Shown here piece after piece: positions 41,690 to 49,585 of a stretch of DNA of 64,000 bases (position 1 is the first letter of the stretch; every line of letters begins with the position of its first letter). The notes beneath the pieces were generated by a model. It made no database searches. It saw only the letters and a list, made by a program, of their open reading frames with translations, and was not told the origin of the DNA. The stretch is from CAYRWM01 sp964428055. Lineage in GTDB: Bacteria > Bacillota > Clostridia > Christensenellales > Christensenellaceae. The DNA lies in NCBI GenBank assembly GCA_964428055.1, contig CAYRWM010000001.1, positions 1 through 64,000 on the forward strand, given 5' to 3'. Both the position numbers and the translations under genes were made by a program.

Positions 41690-43327
41690 ATGAAAAAGAT
41701 AATCGCACTTATCCTCTGCGTTGTCATGGTCGCTTTCGTGTTCGCGGCATGCGCAGCCGAGGAAGCCGCCCAGGAAGCTGCGGAAGAAACGCAGGAAGCA
41801 GCGGAGGAAACCGCTGAAGAGCCCGCTGATGACGGAGACGACTGGGAATCCGATGAAGGATCCGCTGCAGCCGCAGTCGATATGGCCATAGCTGCCATAC
41901 AGGTACAGGAGTGGACTCCCGAGACCGAGCAGCTCTGCAAGGACGCAAAGGACGCATGGGAGGCCTGCCCTGAAGAAATGAGAGATCAGATCGAGGAATA
42001 CGATTATTTCGGACTCGATACAGGCGACGCTTCACTGGACGATCCGCTCAACCAGGATGATATCGGTGAAAATGAGATACTGGTCGTAAGCTTCGGCACG
42101 TCATTCAATGACAGCCGTGTTAAGGATATCGGCGGCATAGAAAAAGCTATCGCAGCAGCATATCCCGACTGGTCGGTAAGAAGAGCTTTCACAGCCCAGA
42201 TCATAATCAACCACATACTCGCGCGTGACGGCGAATCCATAGACAACGTGGATCAGGCGCTCCAGCGCGCGGTAGACAACGGTGTAAAGAATCTTGTGAT
42301 ACAGCCCACGCACCTGATGCACGGAGCCGAGTACGACGAACTGATCGGAGTGCTTGACGGATACTTAGACAAGTTCGAGTCAGTCGGGGTCGCGGAGCCT
42401 CTCTTAGGTGAGGTAGGATCGGACGCAACAGTCATCAATGACGACAAGAAAGCAGTCGCAGAACTGGTTGTTGCAGCTGCAGCCGAGAATATCGAATATG
42501 ATTCAATAAAAGCCATGGATGAGAAGAGCATCGCTCTTGTGCTCATGGGACACGGCACTTCGCACACTGCAAACGTTACATACAACCAGATGCAGACTCA
42601 GATGGATGAGCTCGGCTACAAGAACGTGTTCATCGGAACGGTCGAAGGCGAGCCTGAGGAGACAGAAGTCAACAACGTCATAGCAAAGGTCAAGGAAGCC
42701 GGATACAAGCAGGTCGTTTTAAGACCTCTGATGGTCGTTGCGGGCGATCACGCGCACAACGATATGGCTGACGACGAAGACGAAGAGTCATGGTACAGCA
42801 TGTTCGCGGCTGACGATGCTTTCACGAGCGTCGGATGCGACATTCAGGGACTCGGACGTATCCCCGGTATTGAGGATCTGTACGTGAAACATACAGCCGC
42901 AGCAATGGGCGCAGCAGATGAGGTCCCAGTTTCTGAAGACGGGGCTGCAGCCGCAGGCGAACTCGCCGACGGAACGTACAGCGCGGATTTCAACACGGAT
43001 TCCTCGATGTTCCATGTAAACGAGACTCTTGACAACAAAGGTGTTCTGACCGTGAAGGACGGAAAGATGACGATACATGTATCGCTGGTATCAAAGAACA
43101 TCCTCAACCTGTTCCCGGGTCTTGCTGCTGACGCCGAGAAGGCAGGTGCAGTTCTGCTCGAGCCGACAGAAGACGAAGTGACCTACAGCGACGGGACGAC
43201 AGAGACTGTATACGGTTTCGATATCCCGGTGGAAAAGATCGGTGAGGATTTCGATCTTGCCATCATAGGCACAAAGGGAAAATGGTATGATCACAAGGTA
43301 TCCGTAACAGATCCGGAGCCCGTATGA
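41690..43327 (+). CDS. Surface lipoprotein CbiK-like cobaltochelatase with C-terminal beta-sandwich, copy 2
   Basis: A 545-residue tandem duplicate of the gene at 40332. The CbiK domain (about 130-405) is very similar in protein and DNA and keeps His288 (MGHGTSH) and His353 (AGDHAHNDM). Lipobox FAAC (Cys21). After residue 420 it gains about 120 residues beginning LADGTYSADF and ending IIGTKGKWYDHKVSV. They match by eye the beta-sandwich units of the giant protein at 32324 (for example FYDTKDGKWIDHKLTI). This physically links the chelatase fold to the capture protein's domain and suggests a shared ligand or docking partner. Confidence 0.88.
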   Translation: MKKIIALILCVVMVAFVFAACAAEEAAQEAAEETQEAAEETAEEPADDGDDWESDEGSAAAAVDMAIAAIQVQEWTPETEQLCKDAKDAWEACPEEMRDQIEEYDYFGLDTGDASLDDPLNQDDIGENEILVVSFGTSFNDSRVKDIGGIEKAIAAAYPDWSVRRAFTAQIIINHILARDGESIDNVDQALQRAVDNGVKNLVIQPTHLMHGAEYDELIGVLDGYLDKFESVGVAEPLLGEVGSDATVINDDKKAVAELVVAAAAENIEYDSIKAMDEKSIALVLMGHGTSHTANVTYNQMQTQMDELGYKNVFIGTVEGEPEETEVNNVIAKVKEAGYKQVVLRPLMVVAGDHAHNDMADDEDEESWYSMFAADDAFTSVGCDIQGLGRIPGIEDLYVKHTAAAMGAADEVPVSEDGAAAAGELADGTYSADFNTDSSMFHVNETLDNKGVLTVKDGKMTIHVSLVSKNILNLFPGLAADAEKAGAVLLEPTEDEVTYSDGTTETVYGFDIPVEKIGEDFDLAIIGTKGKWYDHKVSVTDPEPV

Positions 43328-43361
43328 TCATGACCCTGTAAAAGAATAACTGAACGAAAGG

Positions 43362-43395
43362 CCGCCCGCCGGGATACCCGGCAGGCGGTTTTTTT
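43362..43395 (+). terminator. Strong terminator after the CbiK-like genes
   Basis: CCGCCCGCCGGG pairs with CCCGGCAGGCGG across ATA, followed by seven T residues. Confidence 0.92.
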
Positions 43396-43429
43396 GGCTC
43401 TGCAAAGGGCTTTTTTGGTTTTAAAGGGA

Positions 43430-43458
43430 TTGACACGGCGAAAAAGATGGGGCAAAAT
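43430..43458 (+). promoter_or_regulatory. Promoter of the pilin gene
   Basis: TTGACA (43430-43435), 17 bp, CAAAAT (43453-43458). The mapped leader of about 75 bp holds no other recognised signal. Confidence 0.65.
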
Positions 43459-43540
43459 AATAAGATAGGATTATTATATAGTGGATAGGTATATCCAATA
43501 GTTTTATAAATCGTATTCATGCTGTAAAAGGAGACACACT

Positions 43541-44812
43541 ATGAAGAGCGTAAAGAAGATTATAGCAGTTGCAATAGCGGTCCTGCTGATAATGGCGGTC
43601 AGCGGCATTGCCCTGGCGGCCCCTACGGATACCAAGCAGGCCCCTGAGCAGAACCTTATAGCGAGCGCGACATCATACACCATCCCCAAGGATATCGTTG
43701 TGTTCAACGCCGCCGGTATGAACATATTCGAGCCGAATATAACATACAACTATGAAGTGACTCCTGCTGCCGCAGGCGCATCTGTCACCGATAAGGACGG
43801 CAATAAGGCTAACGTCAAGGCAGGAATAGCCGGCGGTCTTCTCATAATGGCTGAGGGAGGAACGACCCCCGCGTCGACCGCGAGCCTCGTGTTCGGCGGA
43901 TCCGATACAACAGCGGGAACGGCTACAAATCAGGAAGGCGCAACGATCACGACCACTTCCAAAGTAGTCAGAAGAAACCTCATAGCTTCGTTTGACGTTT
44001 CAAAGTTCGGGACGATGCCCGGAATATACAGATATAAGCTGACGGAGTCCAGCACAGGCTATGCTGCATCCGGCGTTACGAAGGGCGCATACCAGGACGA
44101 CCGTTATCTTGATGTATACGTCAGATGGAATACCGGAAAGACGGCTCTTGAGGTATACGGACTTACGATGTTCACTTCGGATGATACTATAGTGTATTCC
44201 TCATCAGCTGCTGCCGGTTTCAAGGTGACGGGATATGACGTAGCTACAGAAGGCGCGGACGCGGATACTTATCACACATATAATTTCGATGTTACAAAGG
44301 CGGTTGACGGCGGTTTTGCCGACAAGAACAACGAGTTCCCGTTCAGCATCAATATAACTTCGGGAGCTGCTTCCGCCGTTGAGTTCTATTCGACGGGTGA
44401 CTACGCAAATACCCGCATCACTTTCACGGGCGGAGCGTTCGATCCGAACCCCGGACTCAATCCCACGCCGCTGGCGCTCAAGGATACGGATACGGTGCTC
44501 TTCGTAGGTCTTCCCGGGACTGCTGCTGCGACAGTCAAGGAACTGGATAATTCGCCTGACGTATATACCGCGACGGCTAAGCTCAACGGAACTACAGATG
44601 TCACTCTTACGAATGACGCAACTGCTAGGACCTGGACAACGGCCAGAGCTATCCCGGTGTCAGGCACGGCTACTCAGTACCTCGTTGTGACAAACACCTT
44701 AAATGAAGTATCGCCCACAGGCGTCGTCATGAGGGTCGCTCCGTACGCGCTCATGGTAGCAGCGGGCATAGCTCTTCTGATAGTCACACGCAGACGCAGA
44801 CAGCACGCTTGA
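43541..44812 (+). CDS. Pilin-like surface protein (Spy0128-type)
   Basis: A 423-residue protein with a signal peptide ending near ALAAP (residue 28). Two Ig-like pilin domains follow, containing TYNYEVTPA, RRNLIASFDVSKFGTMPGIYRYKLTES and HTYNFDVTKAVDGGFADKNNEFPFSI (cores FDVTKAVDGG and NNEFPFSI). These fit the Spy0128/T-antigen pilin domains, which form Lys-Asn isopeptide bonds. The C-terminus has a sorting signal of the form SPTGV (391-395), a hydrophobic helix and RRRRQHA. The motif is shorter than LPxTG, as seen in substrates of the class B-type sortase encoded nearby. A strong terminator follows, suggesting high pilin dosage. Confidence 0.82.
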   Translation: MKSVKKIIAVAIAVLLIMAVSGIALAAPTDTKQAPEQNLIASATSYTIPKDIVVFNAAGMNIFEPNITYNYEVTPAAAGASVTDKDGNKANVKAGIAGGLLIMAEGGTTPASTASLVFGGSDTTAGTATNQEGATITTTSKVVRRNLIASFDVSKFGTMPGIYRYKLTESSTGYAASGVTKGAYQDDRYLDVYVRWNTGKTALEVYGLTMFTSDDTIVYSSSAAAGFKVTGYDVATEGADADTYHTYNFDVTKAVDGGFADKNNEFPFSINITSGAASAVEFYSTGDYANTRITFTGGAFDPNPGLNPTPLALKDTDTVLFVGLPGTAAATVKELDNSPDVYTATAKLNGTTDVTLTNDATARTWTTARAIPVSGTATQYLVVTNTLNEVSPTGVVMRVAPYALMVAAGIALLIVTRRRRQHA

Positions 44813-44839
44813 TAACAGTATAAGGATATAAATGAGATG

Positions 44840-44861
44840 GGGCCGCCTTTGGCGGCCCTTT
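44840..44861 (+). terminator. Short hairpin after the pilin gene
   Basis: GGGCCGCC pairs with GGCGGCCC across TTT, followed by only three T. It is a partial terminator or attenuator between pilin and the assembly genes. Confidence 0.6.
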
Positions 44862-44884
44862 ACCCATAAGGAAAAGGTAAGACT

Positions 44885-45469
44885 ATGTCAGAGATGACGG
44901 ACAGGGAAAAAGCAAGAGAGGAACAGCGCAAAACCGATGAGGAGATTGGAAGATCCGAGACATCGGTCAAGATATACCAGCGCGTTATCCTCGCCATAAT
45001 AATCTTCATAATAATCATTTGGCTGCTCTTTTTTGTGTTCATCGGTATCACCGTCTGCCCCACGAACGACATGTACCCGAGGGTGGACTACGGCGACCTC
45101 GTCCTTTATTACAGACTTGAAGACAGAATAAAGGCGCAGGATGTCGTCGTTGCCGAAAAGGCCCTTCCCGAAAGCACGGTGAAGGACAGGTTTGTGTTGC
45201 GCGTTGTAGCCAAGCCGGGCGACAGCGTCGATATATCCGATGACGGGCGCCTTATCATAAACGGACACGGTGTCACCGAAACGAACATAGATCAGAAAAC
45301 GGAAAAATACACGGGGTTCACGGACTATCCGGTGACCCTGGGCGAGGGCGAATATTTCCTTCTCGCGGATAAACGCGACGGCGGCTGCGACAGCCGTACG
45401 TTCGGCGTTGTAAAGAGGGATGAGATACTCGGAGTCGCCATAACCATCACGAGGCGTAACACATTATGA
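44885..45469 (+). CDS. Signal peptidase I homologue lacking catalytic residues (SipA-like pilus factor)
   Basis: A 194-residue S26-family fold with one N-terminal membrane helix (about 32-56). Where active enzymes have S-M-x-P, this protein reads N-D-M-Y-P, so Asp62 replaces the nucleophile Ser. Where they have K-R-V-I-G-x-P-G-D it reads L-R-V-V-A-K-P-G-D, so Leu105 replaces the general-base Lys. The C-terminal CDSRTFGVV motif (YFLLADKRDGGCDSRTFG; core GGCDSRTFGVV) is intact. Streptococcal SipA, needed for pilus polymerisation, has the same kind of loss (Asp and Gly). It overlaps the sortase gene by 4 bp and so is likely a pilus chaperone, not a protease. Confidence 0.85.
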   Translation: MSEMTDREKAREEQRKTDEEIGRSETSVKIYQRVILAIIIFIIIIWLLFFVFIGITVCPTNDMYPRVDYGDLVLYYRLEDRIKAQDVVVAEKALPESTVKDRFVLRVVAKPGDSVDISDDGRLIINGHGVTETNIDQKTEKYTGFTDYPVTLGEGEYFLLADKRDGGCDSRTFGVVKRDEILGVAITITRRNTL

Positions 45470-46926
45470 CCGATAAGGATAAGAGCGTAAAAAAAGCCCT
45501 CAGGTTCGAAAGCATAACCATGGGGATCATACGTGTCATAGCCGTCATAATAGCGGTTGCGCTCATCATCTACGCGGGCTATGTGCTGTATGATACCGTA
45601 TATACCCAGGCCAATGTCGCGTCGTCATGGTCGATGCAGCAGTACAAGCCGCTGATCATGGAGGACGGCACGGTGCCTATGGCCGGTCCCGAGGATGTGG
45701 CCAGGGCCAACAGGGACTACAGGGCCTGGCTGGATCTTTTCGGTACCAATATCGACTACCCTGTGTTCCAGGGGCCGGATGATCTTTACTATGCCAGTCA
45801 TGACGCCAACGGCAATCCGTCGATCACGGGAGCGATATATCTGGCAGCCGGCAATTCCCCGGACTTTTCGGATACGTACAATATAATATTCGGGCATCAT
45901 ATGGATAACAGTATACTGTTCGGGCAGCTGGATTCGTATCTGTCCAGAGGCTATTTCGACAGCCACAGGGACGGCTCCCTTGTAGTCTGGAACGGCGGAC
46001 AGCAGAGGGCGTATACCTTAAGGGTGTTCGCTGTGGCCACGACCGATGCCTACGAGCAGATGATCTACACTCCGGGCAACAGGATGACGGAGGTCATAAA
46101 CTTCTTAAGGAATACCGGCGGGTCGGCCACTACCGATACGGTGATATTCGAGGAACCCCCGGCCGGTACGGTAAGGGTGATAGCCCTTTCCACCTGCATG
46201 GATGTTGATACTTTCGGCAGGCTCACCGTGTTCTGCGCGCTCGTGCCGTACAACGGCGGAGGCGGAGACGAACCCGGAGGGGACGAACCGTCAGAGGACG
46301 GCGGAGCGAGCGAGGGCGGAGAAGAAGCTTCCCCCAGGAGTGAGGAGATGGAAGACAGCGAAACTCCGCGGGCCGATCCCGGTGCGGATAACCCCGGAAG
46401 GGATGTCCGCGGTACGGACTACTGGGCTCTGCTCAACCTGATATGCCTTATAGTCACCATATATACCGTGGTTCCCCTGGCGCATCTTATCGCCAAGTTC
46501 TGCAGAAAGAAAAAGATGCTTAAGATCAACGGTGCCAAGGAGGAACTCAGGACGCTTGAAATGCCCGACGCGGTTGATCTCAGAGAAAGAGAAAAGATAG
46601 AAGAGCAGGCCGTTGCGGACGGCGCCGAGCCGGAAGCTGTTACGGAAGAGCAGTTCGCGGGAGCGGTCAGCAAGCTCTACTACAGGATCAGGAAGTTTGT
46701 GGCCAGGTTCAGGGTCGGTCTGATACTTGAGATAATAGTGGCCGCGATGGCTCTCATAGCCTTCATACTGACGGAAGACATGAGGCTCCCGATGACCATA
46801 ATCGACGAGTGGACGCCTCTCATGATAATACTTCTCGCGGCAGCCTGGATACTCGACGTATGTCTCGTAAGATACAGGGACGGCAGGGAAGCGGAAGAGC
46901 AGGATGAGGAACAGGATGCCGGGTGA
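45466..46926 (+). CDS. srtB: Class B-like sortase with long C-terminal membrane extension
   Basis: A 486-residue protein. N-terminal membrane helix 20-42, sortase core about 60-262. The catalytic residues are His144 in IFGHHMD, Cys244 in LSTC and Arg252 in FGRLTVF. The SHDANGNPSITGAIYL segment is class B-like. An acidic Gly/Pro/Glu linker (265-320) joins it to one membrane helix (about 322-342), a charged helical region and two further helices (425-475). The extension is about 220 residues longer than the usual sortase and may hold the pilin or SipA-like partner. It is the last gene before the cbi riboswitch region. Confidence 0.88.
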   Translation: MTDKDKSVKKALRFESITMGIIRVIAVIIAVALIIYAGYVLYDTVYTQANVASSWSMQQYKPLIMEDGTVPMAGPEDVARANRDYRAWLDLFGTNIDYPVFQGPDDLYYASHDANGNPSITGAIYLAAGNSPDFSDTYNIIFGHHMDNSILFGQLDSYLSRGYFDSHRDGSLVVWNGGQQRAYTLRVFAVATTDAYEQMIYTPGNRMTEVINFLRNTGGSATTDTVIFEEPPAGTVRVIALSTCMDVDTFGRLTVFCALVPYNGGGGDEPGGDEPSEDGGASEGGEEASPRSEEMEDSETPRADPGADNPGRDVRGTDYWALLNLICLIVTIYTVVPLAHLIAKFCRKKKMLKINGAKEELRTLEMPDAVDLREREKIEEQAVADGAEPEAVTEEQFAGAVSKLYYRIRKFVARFRVGLILEIIVAAMALIAFILTEDMRLPMTIIDEWTPLMIILLAAAWILDVCLVRYRDGREAEEQDEEQDAG

Positions 46927-46933
46927 TATCCGG

Positions 46934-46963
46934 TTGACTTTGCGACTTATAAAAAGGTATAAT
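46934..46963 (+). promoter_or_regulatory. Promoter immediately upstream of a terminator
   Basis: TTGACT (46934-46939), 18 bp, TATAAT (46958-46963). The next structural element is a strong terminator starting 4 bp later, so most transcripts would be short. Confidence 0.55.
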
Positions 46964-46966
46964 GTG

Positions 46967-47009
46967 TTTAGGGAAAAGGGTCTCCTCCCTTTCCCTAAAC
47001 TCTTTTTTT
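46967..47009 (+). terminator. Intrinsic terminator between sortase gene and riboswitch 3
   Basis: TTTAGGGAAAAGGG (46967-46980) pairs with CCCTTTCCCTAAA (46987-46999; one bulged A), loop TCTCCT, tail CTCTTTTTTT. It stops transcription from the pilus locus. Confidence 0.88.
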
Positions 47010-47019
47010 AATTGTGTTG

Positions 47020-47172
47020 CGGTGTCTGTCCCAAAAGGGGACAGGTGAAAAGGGAATCCGGTGAAAATCCGGAGCGATACCGTCACTGTGAAGGGGAGCT
47101 CTTCTCATATGCCACTGCCGAAAGGCGGGAAGGGAGAAAGGGCTGTGAACCGAGCCAGGAGACCTGCCGGAA
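47020..47172 (+). ncRNA. Cobalamin riboswitch 3
   Basis: The elements are GTGAAAAGGGAATCCGGTGAAA (in part), CCGGAGCGATACCGTCACTGTGA, a P6-like region, GCCACTGCCGAAAGGCGGGAAGG and GAGCCAGGAGACCTGCC, in the consensus order. It precedes the cbi/cob operon. Confidence 0.93.
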
Positions 47173-47244
47173 CGTTGGACCGAGATCTGCGAACTACTGA
47201 TCCGATCGAAGCTGCACCTTTCTTTGGTGTGTGCTTTTATTCAG

Positions 47245-47269
47245 CGGCCGCAGCGGTGGGCCGTTTTTT
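47245..47269 (+). terminator. Riboswitch 3 terminator
   Basis: CGGCC (47245-47249) pairs with GGCCG (47259-47263) around a 9-base loop, followed by six T. It is short but G/C-only and has a good T run. Confidence 0.65.
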
Positions 47270-47351
47270 AGTTTTAAGAACGCCTGCCTGAAAGCCGGTG
47301 GATGATGCAAAGGCAACGCGCACGATTAAGAATATTCTCTTATTCTCTTAA

Positions 47352-47399
47352 GCCGATGCCTTATCGTGAGATAAGGCATCAGGCGTTTTATGGTATAAT
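47352..47399 (+). promoter_or_regulatory. Second hairpin and extended -10 before the cbi operon
   Basis: GATGCCTTATC (47355-47365) and GATAAGGCATC (47370-47380) form a perfect 11-bp stem with loop GTGA, extended by GCC/GGC, followed by GTTTTAT. Immediately after it, TGG and TATAAT (47394-47399) form an extended -10 promoter. The operon may thus have a riboswitch-independent start. Confidence 0.55.
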
Positions 47400-47427
47400 T
47401 TATGTACCTTTGAGAAAGGGTATTCAA

Positions 47428-47682
47428 ATGAGAAAAAGACTTTTGTTTTCGGGTATATTCGCTTTTCTGATGCTGCTTTCTCCGCATGCTCTCGCTGCGG
47501 ATAAAAAGGCGGATCTTTCGCGCATTTTCGATGCGTCAGCATACGGGGACCTTTCAGGGACCATATCTTCAGTGCTGTCGGTCTTAGGGATAGTCATAGG
47601 ATGCGCGGCGGTAGCGATAGTCGTAATACTCCTGGTAATGAAAAAGAAAAGATCGGGGAAGACCGGTGACGAAGATAAATGA
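47428..47682 (+). CDS. Small membrane protein at the head of the cbi operon
   Basis: An 84-residue protein with a cleavable-looking signal peptide (ends LSPHALAA near 25). A short extracellular segment (DLSRIFDASAYGDLSGTISS) is followed by one membrane helix (about 47-69) and a basic tail. It is the first translated gene downstream of riboswitch 3 and overlaps cbiD by 17 bp. It is not CbiN, which has two membrane helices and pairs with CbiM; no CbiMNQO gene is nearby. I do not recognise it. GAAAGGG is the RBS; the frame is open further upstream without an RBS. Confidence 0.65.
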   Translation: MRKRLLFSGIFAFLMLLSPHALAADKKADLSRIFDASAYGDLSGTISSVLSVLGIVIGCAAVAIVVILLVMKKKRSGKTGDEDK

Positions 47683-48817
47683 AGCGGACATGTACATAGT
47701 ATCCGACGGAAAGAGACTCAAATGCGGATACACGACGGGGACGTGCGCCGCGCTCGCGGCGGCGGGAGCCGCTGAAAGACTGCTCCTGGGCCGGTGGCCG
47801 GAGACGGTCTCTCTGATGACGCCCAAAGGCGTAAGGGTCACAGTCACGCTTGAAAACAGGGAATCAGACAGGGACTTCGCTTCATGCGCCGTCAGGAAGT
47901 CAGCGGGCGACGATATCGATATAACGGACGGTATGCTCATATCCGCCTGCGTGAGAAAAAATGACGCGGGTGAAATCACGATCGACGGCGGCGAGGGAAT
48001 AGGCAGGGTAACGAAGCCCGGTCTGGATCAGCCTGTCGGAAACGCGGCCATAAACAGCGTTCCGAGACGCATGATAACGGACGCCTGCGAGGACGTTTGC
48101 GTACGGGCCGGCTATGACGGAGGCCTTTCCGTAATGATCAGCGCCGAAGGAGGCGCCGAGGCGGCCTTAAAGACATACAATCCGCATTTGGGCATTGAAG
48201 GCGGGATATCCGTTCTCGGGACATCGGGCATAGTCGAGCCCATGAGCATGCAGGCTCTGATAGACACATTAAAGCTCGAGATAAGGCAGAAGGCTGAGGA
48301 AGGTCATAAGAGGATCATCCTGACTCCCGGAAACTACGGCACGGCATATATCAGTTCGAGCGGCATAGCGGTTTCGGGCGTGCCAGTCGTCAAGTGCTCG
48401 AACTTCATAGGCGAGGCTCTTACTTGTGCTTCTTCCGAGGGATTCCGCGATATACTCTTGGTTGGACACATGGGCAAGATGGTAAAGCTCGCGGGAGGCA
48501 TCATGAACACGCATTCATCCTTCGGCGACGCGAGATGCGAGCTCATATGCGCGGCAGGCTTAAGGGAAGGCCTGACGCGGGATTCTCTTCTTGAGATACT
48601 TGACTGCGCGACTACGGACGCGGCCATAGATGTGCTCGACAGGAGCGGGCGCAGGGACGCTGTCATAAAGAGACTGCTAAAGGATATACAGAAACACATT
48701 GAGAGGAGGACTCCCGGAAGCAGAACAGGCTGCGTGGTGTTCTCCAACGTGCACGGGACCCTCGGCATGACCGGCGGAGCTGAGGAGATCCTTAGGGACT
48801 GGAACGCCGGGATATAG
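47666..48817 (+). CDS. cbiD: Cobalt-precorrin-5B C1-methyltransferase
   Basis: A 383-residue CbiD of the anaerobic cobalamin pathway, which methylates C-1 of cobalt-precorrin-5B. The N-terminal KCGYTTGTCAALAAAGAAE and GIGRVTKPGLDQPVGNAAIN are family signatures, as are LGTSGIVEPMS and MVKLAGGIMNTHSSFGDAR (core KLAGGIMNTHS). A GTG start at 47666 after GGGGAAG is preferred; an ATG at 47690 is the alternative. It opens the enzyme part of a 14-gene operon with overlapping starts throughout. Confidence 0.93.
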   Translation: MTKINEADMYIVSDGKRLKCGYTTGTCAALAAAGAAERLLLGRWPETVSLMTPKGVRVTVTLENRESDRDFASCAVRKSAGDDIDITDGMLISACVRKNDAGEITIDGGEGIGRVTKPGLDQPVGNAAINSVPRRMITDACEDVCVRAGYDGGLSVMISAEGGAEAALKTYNPHLGIEGGISVLGTSGIVEPMSMQALIDTLKLEIRQKAEEGHKRIILTPGNYGTAYISSSGIAVSGVPVVKCSNFIGEALTCASSEGFRDILLVGHMGKMVKLAGGIMNTHSSFGDARCELICAAGLREGLTRDSLLEILDCATTDAAIDVLDRSGRRDAVIKRLLKDIQKHIERRTPGSRTGCVVFSNVHGTLGMTGGAEEILRDWNAGI

Positions 48818-48829
48818 GAGTAAGGCATC

Positions 48830-49585
48830 ATGGTATTTTTCGTAGGAGCCGGCTCGGGCGACCCGGGCCTCATAACTGTGAGAGGAGCGGCGCTGCTTCA
48901 GGAAGCGGACTGCGTCATATATGCGGGAAGTCTTGTGAATCCCGCGCTTCTGGCGTACTGCCGGGACGACTGCAGGATACTCAATTCAGCGGAGATGACG
49001 CTTGAAGAGGTCATCGAAGCTGTAAAGGAGACCGAAAAGGAAGGCGGCATGACGGTAAGGCTGCATACCGGCGACCCGTGTCTCTACGGCGCTATTAAGG
49101 AGCAGATGGATGAGCTGGACGCTCTTGGGATAGAGTACGGATATGTTCCCGGCGTATCATCGTTCTGCGGCGCGGCCTCTGCCTTAAAATGCGAATACAC
49201 GCTCCCGTCCGTTTCGCAGACGGTGATAATAACCAGGATGGAGGGAAGGACTCCCGTACCTGAGGACGAGAAGATAAAGTCTCTTGCACAGCACGGCTGC
49301 ACCATGGTCATATTCCTTTCATCCGGGATGCTCGGGAAACTCGCTGAAGAGCTCACAAAAGGGGCGTATACATATGAGAGCAAAGCGGCTCTCGTCTACA
49401 AGGCGACATGGCCCGAGGAAAAGGTCATACATACCGACCTGGGGCATCTGGCTGAGGATGCCGAAAAGAACGGTATAAACAGGACGGCTCTCGTCATAGT
49501 GGGGGACATCTTGAACGGAATATACGAGAGAAGCCGTCTCTACGACCCGTCATTCACGACGGGATACAGGGAGGCGACGGAATGA
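48830..49585 (+). CDS. cbiF: Cobalt-precorrin-4 C11-methyltransferase
   Basis: A 251-residue SAM-dependent tetrapyrrole methylase. The N-terminal FVGAGSGDPGLITVRGAALL holds the GxGxGD SAM loop. Further motifs are VIYAGSLVNPALL, RLHTGDPCLYGAIKEQMDEL (core HTGDPCLYGAI), GVSSFCGAASAL and YKATWPEEK. It methylates C-11 of cobalt-precorrin-4. The stop overlaps cbiG by 4 bp (ATGA). Confidence 0.93.
   Translation: MVFFVGAGSGDPGLITVRGAALLQEADCVIYAGSLVNPALLAYCRDDCRILNSAEMTLEEVIEAVKETEKEGGMTVRLHTGDPCLYGAIKEQMDELDALGIEYGYVPGVSSFCGAASALKCEYTLPSVSQTVIITRMEGRTPVPEDEKIKSLAQHGCTMVIFLSSGMLGKLAEELTKGAYTYESKAALVYKATWPEEKVIHTDLGHLAEDAEKNGINRTALVIVGDILNGIYERSRLYDPSFTTGYREATE

Noticed and set aside
44885..45469. 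Active type I signal peptidase
   Set aside because: The nucleophile Ser and the general-base Lys are replaced by Asp62 and Leu105, so peptidase activity is not expected.
47428..47682. CbiN cobalt-transport subunit
   Set aside because: CbiN has two membrane helices and is next to cbiM/cbiQ/cbiO; this protein has a signal peptide and one helix and no such neighbours.
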